Position numbers and translations under genes: made by a program
The notes under the pieces: model-generated
Seen by the model: only the letters and a program-made list of their open reading frames with translations
Told to the model about the DNA's origin: nothing
Databases searched by the model: none
Assembly: GCF_000527095.1 (NCBI RefSeq)
Contig: NZ_AZUN01000001.1
Coordinates: 4,229,501 to 4,293,500 of the forward strand
DNA from: Methylomicrobium lacus LW14
GTDB taxonomy: Bacteria; Pseudomonadota; Gammaproteobacteria; Methylococcales; Methylomonadaceae
Direction: 5' to 3'
DNA: 64,000 bases
Shown here: in pieces, positions 42,576-51,028 of the stretch
Layout of the letters: every line of letters begins with the position of its first letter
Numbering within the stretch: the stretch's first letter is position 1

Positions 42576-43475
42576 ATGTTGCAGGTCTTCGATTTTCCGT
42601 TTCAGGCGATGGGCAGTCCTTGCTCCGTGCAGTTTTACGCAGATTCCGCGGCACGCGCCGAAGACGTTTTCCGTTCGGTGCAAACGCGAATCGAGGCGCT
42701 CGAACAGCGCTATTCGCGCTATCGCGACGATAGTCTGCTTTCTGCCATCAACCGCCGGGCCGGAACCGGCGTTAAAACCGCATTGGATGCCGAGACCTTT
42801 GCGTTGTTGCAATATGCCGATCGATGCTATCTGGAAAGCCAGCAGTTATTCGACGTGACTTCGGGCGTGTTGCGCCGGTTGTGGGGGCCTCGGCAGACGC
42901 AGTTGCCGCCCAAACAGGAGGTCGCCGCGTTATTGCCGTTGATCGGCTGGCACAAAGTGCAATGGAGCGACGACGCGATTTATTTGCCGCAGACCGGCAT
43001 GGAGCTGGATTTCGGCGGCATCGTCAAGGAGTATGCCGCCGACGTTGCGGTCGGCATCTGCCATCAACACGGGATCAGGCACGGCATCATCGAATTGGGC
43101 GGCGACATCAGCGTCATCGGACCCTTGCCCGATGGGCAAGGCTGGCCGGTGGCGATTCGGGACCCGCGGCAGCCGGACAAAGTCGTTGCCCAATTCAGGC
43201 TGGCGGCCGGTGCGGTCGCCAGCAGCGGCGATTATGAGCGGTTTTTATTGATTGATGGCGTGCGTTACAGCCATTTGCTCAATCCGAAGACCGGCTGGCC
43301 GGTCGCCGGCTTGCGCGCGGTCAGTATCGTCGCACAGCATTGCGTGGTCGCGGGCAGCGTCGCCACCATCGCGATGTTGAAAGCGAAGAACGGTTTGGCT
43401 TGGCTGCATGGCAGCGGCTTGCCGTTTTTATGTTGCCAAAGCAACGGACGGCTCATCGATCGATTGCAGCATTAG
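42576..43475 (+). CDS. apbE: FAD:protein FMN transferase ApbE
   Basis: 299 residues. ApbE attaches FMN via phosphoester to Thr/Ser of exported proteins. Visible: MGSPCSVQFY start, SRYRDDSLLSAINRR, FDVTSGVLRRLWG, LDFGGIVKEYAADVA, IELGGDISVIGP (FAD site) and YSHLLNPKTGWPV (metal site). No signal peptide or lipobox is evident at the N-terminus, unusual because most ApbE act outside the cytoplasm. Targets could be NqrB/NqrC in this window or a neighbour. It is 5 bases after the DUF3570 gene. Confidence 0.92.
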   Translation: MLQVFDFPFQAMGSPCSVQFYADSAARAEDVFRSVQTRIEALEQRYSRYRDDSLLSAINRRAGTGVKTALDAETFALLQYADRCYLESQQLFDVTSGVLRRLWGPRQTQLPPKQEVAALLPLIGWHKVQWSDDAIYLPQTGMELDFGGIVKEYAADVAVGICHQHGIRHGIIELGGDISVIGPLPDGQGWPVAIRDPRQPDKVVAQFRLAAGAVASSGDYERFLLIDGVRYSHLLNPKTGWPVAGLRAVSIVAQHCVVAGSVATIAMLKAKNGLAWLHGSGLPFLCCQSNGRLIDRLQH

Positions 43476-43567
43476 ATTTTTCCGGCTTCCAGAATCCAAA
43501 ACAGGGGAGGCGGGAGCTTTCGAAACGACATTCCCAAGCAGGCGCTTGGTCACGAGAGAATAGGGTT

Positions 43568-45463
43568 ATGAAAAAAATTGTTTTTATCACGATGCTTTGG
43601 CTGTTGCAGGCAAGTCTTGCCTCGGCAGCCGTTCCGAAAGCCGAGTTGGCGCTGACCGCGCTGAATTCAGCCCAATGGCCGGCCGAGTACCGCCTGACCT
43701 TGACGGTCCCTGAGCACCACCATGCCTATCTCGACGCCGGCGAGGAAAATGCTTATCTCCCGGTCGTCGTGGATCCGGACGCAAAATTGGCCGCATTGCA
43801 TCTGGCGATCATGCACATGCAGCCTCCCGGCGGCGTTTACGATCCGGCCGTCAAAGCGACCGTATTGCGTAATCAGGGCGATTTTGTGCTGACGCTGGAG
43901 CGTCTGAATGGCGAGCCGACGGCTGCGCCGGTCGCGCTCGACGTACGCTATCAATTATGCAACGACGACACCCATGTGTGTTACCGCCCGCAAACCGCGC
44001 AGGTGAATTTGGCATTGCCGGCTGCCGCGTCCGCAGCAACCGAGACGGCGGTTGAATCGGCAAGTATCAACGATCGCCTGATGGCGCTGTTCAAAGCCAA
44101 TCAGAACAACACTTTTTTGCTGTTGGGGCTGATGTTTCTGGCCGGCATCCTGTCGGTCGCGACGCCTTGCGTTTATCCGATGTTGCCGATCACCTCGATC
44201 TTTATCGTCAACCGCGCCAACGGCATCGCCGACAAGGAAAAGCTGCATGCGCTGGCGTATGTCGTGGGCATGATCGGCACCTACGCGGCGTTGGGCTTGA
44301 TGGCCGGGATGACCGGCGGCGCCTTCAATACCTTTATGCAATCGGGTTGGGTCAATATCGGTTTTGCGCTGTTTTTCGGATTTTTCGCGATCTCTCTGTT
44401 GGGTTATTACGAACTGTCTTTCCTGCAAAACGAGGTGTATTCGCTGGACCAACATTCGGCGCAGGTGAAAGGTTTGACCGGCACCTGGTTGATGGGCAGC
44501 GTCGCCGGTCTGGTCATTTCGCCCTGCGTCGGGCCTATCGTCTTTGCCTTGTTGCTGCAGGTCGCCGATCAAATCGCCGAGAAGGCGAATGCCTTGACCG
44601 CCATGGGCCAACAGTTGACGTTTTGGGATAAATTGGGCGTGGCTGCGCAAGGCGGCGTATTGATGGGCGGCTTCGGCCTTGGCGTCGGTTTGCCGTTTTT
44701 CATCGTCAGCATCGTCAAGTTCAAGAAATTGCCTAAAGCCGGCTATTGGATGAATAAAATCAAATATGCGTTCGGCTTGATGATTCTGTATTTCGCTTAT
44801 CTTTACTTTGCCAAAGGCATGGGCGTGTTCGGCGTCGACGCGGCCGTGACATTGTCATTGGCGTTGGGCCTGCTGGCGGTGTGGGTTGCGGTCGTGCATT
44901 GCAGCGTCCTGTCTTTATTGCCGCACGATACCGCGCCGAATCAAAAAATGCATCGTTATTGCGGCGTGCTGGCCTTGGTTGGGGGCGTTTGGTTGTTAGT
45001 GTCGGGATTGGGGCGCACGCCGATCATCCCGACGGTTCAAGCCAATGCCCAGTTGGCCGACTGCGCCGTGAACAACACGCCGGCCATTGAGCAAGAAGCC
45101 GGTATTTCCTGGCACAGAAATTTTGCCGCCGCGCAAAAAGTCGCTCTGCAAACCGGCAAACCCATCTTTATCGATTTCTATGCGAGCTGGTGCGCCAACT
45201 GTAAAGCCTTCAAGGAAGAGGCCGCGAACGATGCGCACTTGAATCAGGCGTTAAGGGAACAAGCGGTCGCGGTCAAATTGGTCGACAAGGAACCCGAGTT
45301 TGAGAAATTTCGCGAGCATCCCGAGCATCGCCTGCTAAAAATCGGCTTGCCTTATTTCGCGATTCTATCCCCTGACGGCAAGTTGCTCTGGTCCGGCACC
45401 GACTATAAAGCGACCGACAAAATGATCAGTGTTCTGGCCGGTTCCGAGCAGCGGCAAAGCTAA
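43568..45463 (+). CDS. Protein-disulfide reductase DsbD (copy 2)
   Basis: 631 residues from ATG 43568 (AGGG upstream). Signal peptide; N-terminal domain with YQLCNDDTHVCYRP; membrane core with ATPCVYPMLPITS and ISPCVGPIVFALLL; C-terminal thioredoxin domain with FYASWCANCKAFKEE. Compared with copy 1 it has a slightly larger core and shares the operon with the TlpA-like protein, its likely electron acceptor. It provides reductant for the exported redox locus. Confidence 0.92.
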   Translation: MKKIVFITMLWLLQASLASAAVPKAELALTALNSAQWPAEYRLTLTVPEHHHAYLDAGEENAYLPVVVDPDAKLAALHLAIMHMQPPGGVYDPAVKATVLRNQGDFVLTLERLNGEPTAAPVALDVRYQLCNDDTHVCYRPQTAQVNLALPAAASAATETAVESASINDRLMALFKANQNNTFLLLGLMFLAGILSVATPCVYPMLPITSIFIVNRANGIADKEKLHALAYVVGMIGTYAALGLMAGMTGGAFNTFMQSGWVNIGFALFFGFFAISLLGYYELSFLQNEVYSLDQHSAQVKGLTGTWLMGSVAGLVISPCVGPIVFALLLQVADQIAEKANALTAMGQQLTFWDKLGVAAQGGVLMGGFGLGVGLPFFIVSIVKFKKLPKAGYWMNKIKYAFGLMILYFAYLYFAKGMGVFGVDAAVTLSLALGLLAVWVAVVHCSVLSLLPHDTAPNQKMHRYCGVLALVGGVWLLVSGLGRTPIIPTVQANAQLADCAVNNTPAIEQEAGISWHRNFAAAQKVALQTGKPIFIDFYASWCANCKAFKEEAANDAHLNQALREQAVAVKLVDKEPEFEKFREHPEHRLLKIGLPYFAILSPDGKLLWSGTDYKATDKMISVLAGSEQRQS

Positions 45464-45510
45464 CCCCCATCCCATCTTTCATTGTTACTTTTTTATTAAG
45501 GAATCTATTT

Positions 45511-46410
45511 GTGAAATACCATCCTATTCTTGTATCAAGCGCTGTGATCTTGGCCGCTTTGGGCATGACCGCAAAGGTTTCTGCAACTCCGCAAATTGCC
45601 GGGCAATTCGGCACAGCGGATTGTACGCTCTGCCACACGAGCATGGATGGCAGCCAGAAGAATTTGCGGCCCGGCGTAGCAGCGGCCTATGACACAGACA
45701 AGAAAAATCTGACCGCTTTGCGGCAATTGCTCGAAGGCGGCTCTCCCACGACCAACACCAAGCCGACGCTCGGTCTGATCGGGGCGGAATGGGATGCCGA
45801 GGTCGGCCAAACGCTGAACATCCCGCTGTCGGTCAGCGATAATGAGCAAGACAGTTTTGAAATTGTCGGAAAATACCCAAGCGGCTCGTTTTCTGCCGAA
45901 TATACGGCGGACAATAGCTTGCCGACGGTCGATTATCAATTTACGCCGAGCGCGGCTCAGGCCAATAAAGTCTATAAAGTCAAATTCCAAGCCAAAGAAA
46001 CCGACACCGCGAAAAAGTACGCGTCAAATGCGATACAAGCCAAACTACGCGTATGGCCGGCGGGTGACAGGGACCAGGCTTATGTCAGTAAATGGTTGGT
46101 TGCGAAAACAAAATGGCAGAACGGCTCGGTGTCCCTGAGCGGTAAGGTTGTGTTGAATAAATTGATGACTGCGGAAGAAAAAAGCGCATTTCTGAGCCGC
46201 AACGATTTAGTGGCCGACATTAGTCAAGGGGCTGACGGTTTAGGCGCGGCGATCAGCGTGGCTCAACCGCTCAGCTTCGATAATAAAGGCAACTGGTCTT
46301 TGACCAATTTGCCGCTGGCCGAGCCGTTTGCCTGCTCGCTCACGGTCGAATTCGAGGGAAAAAAAGCCAGCCGCAAGATTGCCGGCGCACCGAAAACGTG
46401 TTTGAAATAA
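45511..46410 (+). CDS. Exported CxxCH protein with Ig-like domain
   Basis: 299 residues from GTG 45511 (AAGGA eight bases upstream). Signal peptide ending KVSA; one CxxCH (DCTLCHTSMDGSQKNLR, about 37-41); Ig-like region (about 85-180: PTLGLIGAEWDAEVGQTLNI) and a C-terminal domain (VSLSGKVVLNKLMTAEEKSA, FACSLTVEFEGKKASRK) akin to that of 39104-40507. It is a shorter, repeat-less relative of that protein, placed at the other end of the locus. Probable periplasmic haem-c protein. Confidence 0.78.
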   Translation: MKYHPILVSSAVILAALGMTAKVSATPQIAGQFGTADCTLCHTSMDGSQKNLRPGVAAAYDTDKKNLTALRQLLEGGSPTTNTKPTLGLIGAEWDAEVGQTLNIPLSVSDNEQDSFEIVGKYPSGSFSAEYTADNSLPTVDYQFTPSAAQANKVYKVKFQAKETDTAKKYASNAIQAKLRVWPAGDRDQAYVSKWLVAKTKWQNGSVSLSGKVVLNKLMTAEEKSAFLSRNDLVADISQGADGLGAAISVAQPLSFDNKGNWSLTNLPLAEPFACSLTVEFEGKKASRKIAGAPKTCLK

Positions 46411-46433
46411 TCCCGTCGGCATAATGCCGGGCA

Positions 46434-46473
46434 ACGCCGCTTTATGCCGCCGATCGACGGCATAAAGCGGCGT
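46434..46473. terminator. Perfect 16-base hairpin after the haem-c gene
   Basis: ACGCCGCTTTATGCCG (46434-46449) and CGGCATAAAGCGGCGT (46458-46473) are exact inverted repeats with an 8-base loop. No T-run follows, so it may work with Rho, stabilise the mRNA end, or be a repeat element. Confidence 0.55.
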
Positions 46474-46621
46474 CGCATCCCCAAACAGAGGGGGTACCGA
46501 AAATTGAACAGCCGGTTAAGTGGAGCACCTGCTACTTTTGAATGTCCAGAAGGACGATAAAACGGAGCAGAAAATGTCAATCAAAACGAGAAGAAAACAT
46601 TCTTTTAAGAATATTGCATGG

Positions 46622-46654
46622 GCTCAAACACCCGCGAGTTGCGGGCGTTTGAGC
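46622..46654 (-). terminator. Hairpin at the ilvD 3' end
   Basis: Arms 46622-46635 and 46641-46654 (GCTCAAACACCCGC against its complement with one wobble) with loop GAGTT lie just beyond the ilvD stop. A T-run is poor on the ilvD strand, so termination strength is uncertain. Confidence 0.55.
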
Positions 46655-46666
46655 GATAGATTGGTT

Positions 46667-48520
46667 TTACGTTCTTTCGACCTGTGACACGTCTCTGACA
46701 GCCCCTTTGGCGGCTGAAGTCGTCATGGCGGCATAAGCTCGCAATGCAGCGGAAACGGTTCTATCGCGATTGACCGGTTTCCAGGCATATGCGCCTTTGG
46801 CGTCCATGGCCTCGCGGCGGCTTTGTAACGTTTCTGCAGACACTGCCAAATGAATAGTCCGGTTAGGAATATCAATTTCAATGGTATCGCCTTCTTCTAC
46901 CAAGCCAATCGCGCCGCCTTCAGCCGCTTCCGGAGAAGCATGGCCGATGGAAAGTCCGGACGTACCCCCTGAAAAACGACCGTCGGTCAATAAAGCACAG
47001 ACTTTTCCCAAGCCTTTTGACTTGAGATAGCTGGTTGGATAAAGCATTTCTTGCATGCCCGGCCCGCCTTTGGGGCCTTCATAACGAATGACGACAATAT
47101 CGCCAGCGATGATTTTGTCGTTCAAAATACCAGCAACAGCCGCATCTTGGCTTTCAAAGATGCGCGCGCGACCGGTAAACTTCAGCGCGCTGTCATCCAC
47201 GCCAGCGGTTTTGACGATACAGCCTTCTAATGCAATGTTGCCGTACAACACCGCCAGACCGCCATCTTGCGAATAAGCATGCGCTTTGTCGCGGATACAA
47301 CCTTCGGCGCGGTCATCATCCAGGGTTGGATAGCGCATGGATTGTGAGAAAGCCACGGTAGTGGCAATACCGCCCGGTGCGGCTCGGTAGAACGTTTTTA
47401 CAGCATCATCTTGAGTGTGCAGGATATCCCATTCATCCAGAGCGGCAGCCATGCTATCGGCATGCACGGTCGGTACGTCGCGATTGATAAGGCCTGCGCG
47501 ATCCAGTTCGCCCAAAATACCCATGACACCACCGGCGCGATGTACGTCTTCCATGTGATACTTTTGGGTGGCAGGCGCTACTTTGGACAAACAAGGTACG
47601 CGGCGGGAAATGGCATCGATATCCGCCATACTGAAATTTACGCCGGCTTCGTTGGCTGCCGCTAACAGGTGCAAGACCGTATTGGTAGAGCCGCCCATGG
47701 CGACATCCAAACTCATGGCATTTTGAAATGCCTTAAATGAGGCAATGCTGCGCGGCAAAACCGCGACATCGTCTTGTTCATAGTAGCGTTTGGCTAGTTC
47801 TACGATGCGACGACCCGCACGTAAAAATAACTGTTCTCTGTCGGCATGCGTGGCAACCAGGGAGCCATTGCCCGGTAACGATAAACCCAAGGCTTCGGTC
47901 AGACAATTCATGGAATTGGCGGTAAACATGCCCGAGCAGGAACCGCAGGTAGGGCAGGCGGAGCGTTCAACGGCAGTGACTTGTTCATCGCTGATATTGT
48001 CATCAGCGGCTTCCACCATGGCATCGACTAAATCCAATGCGCGGGTTTGACCGTGCCAATTCACTTTACCTGCTTCCATCGGGCCGCCAGAGACGAAGAT
48101 CACGGGAATGTTCAAGCGTAATGCAGCCATCAACATGCCCGGGGTGATTTTGTCGCAATTGGAAATACAGATCAAAGCATCTGCACAGTGGGCGTTAACC
48201 ATATATTCCACACTGTCGGCAATCAGGTCACGGCTAGGCAGCGAATACAGCATGCCGCTATGACCCATTGCGATGCCGTCATCGACTGCGATGGTGTTAA
48301 ATTCTTTAGCCACGCCGCCGACTTTTTCAATTTCGCGAGCCACTAATTGCCCCATGTCTTTTAAATGTACATGACCGGGTACAAATTGAGTAAACGAGTT
48401 GGCTATCGCGATGATGGGTTTATTGAAATCCCCTTCTTTCATGCCCGTGGCGCGCCAAAGGGCTCTTGCGCCAGCCATGTTACGGCCTTGGGTAGTGGTG
48501 CGGGAACGATATTGTGGCAT
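46667..48520 (-). CDS. ilvD: Dihydroxy-acid dehydratase IlvD
   Basis: 617 residues, standard length. Dehydrates dihydroxy-acids in isoleucine/valine synthesis using a [2Fe-2S] or [4Fe-4S] cluster. Hallmarks: RTTTQGRNMAGARALWRATG, NSFTQFVPGHVHLKDMG, AVDDGIAMGHSGMLYSLPSR, ISNCDKITPGMLMAALRLNI, ACPTCGSCSGMFTANSMNCL (cluster cysteines) and the C-terminal TDGRFSGGTSGLSIGH. Its base composition looks a little less GC-rich than its neighbours. Monocistronic. Confidence 0.97.
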   Translation of the reverse strand: MPQYRSRTTTQGRNMAGARALWRATGMKEGDFNKPIIAIANSFTQFVPGHVHLKDMGQLVAREIEKVGGVAKEFNTIAVDDGIAMGHSGMLYSLPSRDLIADSVEYMVNAHCADALICISNCDKITPGMLMAALRLNIPVIFVSGGPMEAGKVNWHGQTRALDLVDAMVEAADDNISDEQVTAVERSACPTCGSCSGMFTANSMNCLTEALGLSLPGNGSLVATHADREQLFLRAGRRIVELAKRYYEQDDVAVLPRSIASFKAFQNAMSLDVAMGGSTNTVLHLLAAANEAGVNFSMADIDAISRRVPCLSKVAPATQKYHMEDVHRAGGVMGILGELDRAGLINRDVPTVHADSMAAALDEWDILHTQDDAVKTFYRAAPGGIATTVAFSQSMRYPTLDDDRAEGCIRDKAHAYSQDGGLAVLYGNIALEGCIVKTAGVDDSALKFTGRARIFESQDAAVAGILNDKIIAGDIVVIRYEGPKGGPGMQEMLYPTSYLKSKGLGKVCALLTDGRFSGGTSGLSIGHASPEAAEGGAIGLVEEGDTIEIDIPNRTIHLAVSAETLQSRREAMDAKGAYAWKPVNRDRTVSAALRAYAAMTTSAAKGAVRDVSQVERT

Positions 48521-48860
48521 GAGATACCTCGATGAAAATAAAAGCGTAAATCGTACGATTTTACTCTAATCGTCTAGGGGCAATCTCAGAAATCGGAAAA
48601 AATAGTGCGCCAAGACCAAATCTATCAGATTGAATCCGAGGAATTTACGCAGGGTTTGTCAGGAAATGCGGTAACAAACCTTATCCTGACTCTAGTTACG
48701 TCCAACGTCACAAAACGGGCTTCCAGCCACTCGGCCCATTTTGACGCCTTACGTATCAGATCGGCGCGGTATACGGCGTTGTATCGCAGTGTGCGCGAGT
48801 GGTAGTTAGCGGATTTCGTCCACAGGCCGCCCTTGTCGTTGAACTGGTTGCCGCAAACGC
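48521..48860. other. Intergenic region, no gene supported
   Basis: 340 bases between two minus-strand genes. Overlapping short open frames occur on both strands here but none has a ribosome-binding site or recognisable product. ATCGTACGATTTTACTCTAA near 48550 may be part of the ilvD promoter. Confidence 0.4.
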
Positions 48861-50621
48861 TCAATGAACCGCTTCGGCGACGGCGTTAGTTTGGGTGATG
48901 AACAGCGATTGATCGGACAAGTCCGAGGGGTTTTTCAAGGCTTCGAGCAACACTGTGTCATGCCCGTAAATGTCGCGATAAAAGGCGATTTCGCCGTTTT
49001 GTTCGGCAAATGCGGTGGTGTAGAAGAACAATACCGGTATCGATTTTTGCAGCATCACGCGCTGCATCTTCGGCGACTGCATCGCGTCTTGAATGGCTTC
49101 CTGGGTCCATTCGGGCTGATTTCTTAGCGCAAATTCGGCGAGCTCCTGCGGTTTTTCGATGCGCACGCAGCCGTGGCTGAAATCCCGGGTCGAGCGGCTG
49201 AACAGCGACTTCGACGGGGTGTCATGCAGATACACGTCTTCCTTGTTCGGGAACATGAATTTGACTCTGCCGAGCGGGTTTTTCTTGCCCGGGCGCTGGC
49301 GGACCTTCAACAGCCCCTGTTTGAGCTGGATCAGAGAATCCATAGTCAGCGGCACCGCTTGAGCGTTATCGCTGAACGCGGCGACGATCTCCATGTTTTC
49401 GGATCTCAGGTAGCCGGGGTTGGCGAGCAGCTTCGGCACGATCTCATTCTTGGTGATGCTGTAGGGGACATTCCAGTAAGGCATGAAATCGATGAAGCGC
49501 ATTTCGGCCATTAATACCGGCGTCTGCGTTTTCATCGCCTGGCCGACGACGACCCGCATGCGGAGTGCGGCGGGTTCGTCCTTGCTGATGTCCTCATACA
49601 CCCACAGCTGAAACGCCGGGATGTTCACCAGGATGTAGGGGCCGGAACCGATGTCGGGCAGCCAGCGCAGTCTTTCCAGCGCCAGTTCGATTTGGGTGAC
49701 GCGCTCGGAGAGCGGTGCGTTCAGCGCGGCGACGGTGCCTTTGCCGAGCACGCCGTCGGCCCCGAGTCCGTGGCGCGCTTGAAAGCGTTTGACCCCTTCG
49801 CCCAATTCCTTATCGTAGCGCGGCGTCGTTTTCGAAGCCTTGGCGGGCGCCGCATTTTCCGGCAGTTCGCCGGTCTGTATCAAAAAACGCCGTAATTCTT
49901 CCAGTTGCGGATGCGTTTCACCGATGCGCAGCGATTTGCCGATTTCCAGATTAAGCTGTGCGGTACGGGCGGCCAGGTCGCGGTAATGCGCCAGCGCTTG
50001 TTTGAGTTTTCGATATTGATCCAGTTTCGGCTCGGCCGCGGCGGTCAATTGGGCAATCTGTCCTTGATTTCGGCTCGCGAGGATCAGGGCCGGCAAGTCG
50101 ATCAGCTTTTTATCGCGCAGCTTCAAGTTGAAATTGATGCCGTGCGGATTCACGCGTCCGTAATGCAGATCATGCAGGTAGCGCAGCAGGGACAGGCTGA
50201 CGGCGGTATCGAACAGCGCCCGTTTTCTGACCGCGACCACAGGCAGTTGCAAGGCGGACGGCAGCATGCCTTTCAGCTTGTCCGCATCGTAATTTCGCGG
50301 ATTCAGGCCTTCGCCGGCGGCATGGGACAAAAGATCGAGGGTTTGCATGAGCAACGGCGCGGAATCGGCGCGGTTCAGCCACACCAGGTCGTAATTGACC
50401 GCTTGATAAAGCTGCGACAAATCCTCGGCGCGGCTGGAGAAATCGGTCTGCGTCAGCTCGGGATGCCGTTTCGACTCGATCAACGTAAAAATCTCTTTGC
50501 CGACGCCGGTTTGCGGGATGGCGGCATCTTGCGCGCGCAGCGGCGAGATTTGCCAGCCGAGAGACAGACACAGCAAGAGGCGCGCGAGACGCAGCCAACG
50601 CTGGCGCTTTTCTTGATTCAT
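48861..50621 (-). CDS. Murein L,D-transpeptidase, YcbB/LdtD family
   Basis: 586 residues from ATG 50621, which precedes a good signal peptide (RLARLLLCLSLGWQISPLRA); the frame stays open further upstream and no start has a clear ribosome-binding site. Scaffold domain with HDLHYGRVNPHGINF, peptidoglycan-binding domain (GVKRFQARHGLGADGVLGKG), and YkuD catalytic domain with HDTPSKSLFSRSTRDFSHGC then VRI (catalytic Cys). It makes 3-3 crosslinks in peptidoglycan in the periplasm. Confidence 0.9.
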   Translation of the reverse strand: MNQEKRQRWLRLARLLLCLSLGWQISPLRAQDAAIPQTGVGKEIFTLIESKRHPELTQTDFSSRAEDLSQLYQAVNYDLVWLNRADSAPLLMQTLDLLSHAAGEGLNPRNYDADKLKGMLPSALQLPVVAVRKRALFDTAVSLSLLRYLHDLHYGRVNPHGINFNLKLRDKKLIDLPALILASRNQGQIAQLTAAAEPKLDQYRKLKQALAHYRDLAARTAQLNLEIGKSLRIGETHPQLEELRRFLIQTGELPENAAPAKASKTTPRYDKELGEGVKRFQARHGLGADGVLGKGTVAALNAPLSERVTQIELALERLRWLPDIGSGPYILVNIPAFQLWVYEDISKDEPAALRMRVVVGQAMKTQTPVLMAEMRFIDFMPYWNVPYSITKNEIVPKLLANPGYLRSENMEIVAAFSDNAQAVPLTMDSLIQLKQGLLKVRQRPGKKNPLGRVKFMFPNKEDVYLHDTPSKSLFSRSTRDFSHGCVRIEKPQELAEFALRNQPEWTQEAIQDAMQSPKMQRVMLQKSIPVLFFYTTAFAEQNGEIAFYRDIYGHDTVLLEALKNPSDLSDQSLFITQTNAVAEAVH

Positions 50622-51028
50622 GAGAGAGGGGATTTTGCGAGCAGGGTTAACTTGAATTAATCCCATGTGATCGATCATTTTTGCTACTATAGACGGATTC
50701 ATATGTTTATCGCCTTGGCGATTGTAAAGGCCTTGGCGAGGCTTTTTTCACTTCGTTTCAATCAATCGCGGTTGTTTTAGCCTTTCCCGTACCAATCCTT
50801 TAGCGTAATTGACCCCGTTGCCCGTCCTTGCCGTTGCTTCCCAGCAAATTTCGCCGCGTTTGCCCCATTATAATGGATCATTGTTGATCTGTTCAGCTCA
50901 TTTCATAGTGCCTGCATGCAGGCAGACGTTAAAGCAAGCGAACCTGAGGATGGCTAGAATGGCGGTCAGCCAAGCGGCGCTAGCGACTTATTTGTTTTGC
51001 AATTTTTGATATTTTTTTGCCGAAGTTC
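50622..51028. other. Divergent intergenic region
   Basis: 407 bases between the transpeptidase (minus) and MscK-like (plus) genes. It holds a short hairpin GCCT-TGGCG-AGGC followed by TTTTTT near 50737-50753 and a direct repeat CCTTGGCGA. Both promoters must lie here; no clear hexamer pair was chosen. Confidence 0.4.

Noticed and set aside
48605..48864. Short overlapping frames on both strands between ilvD and the transpeptidase
   Set aside because: No start signals, no recognisable product, and mutually antisense.
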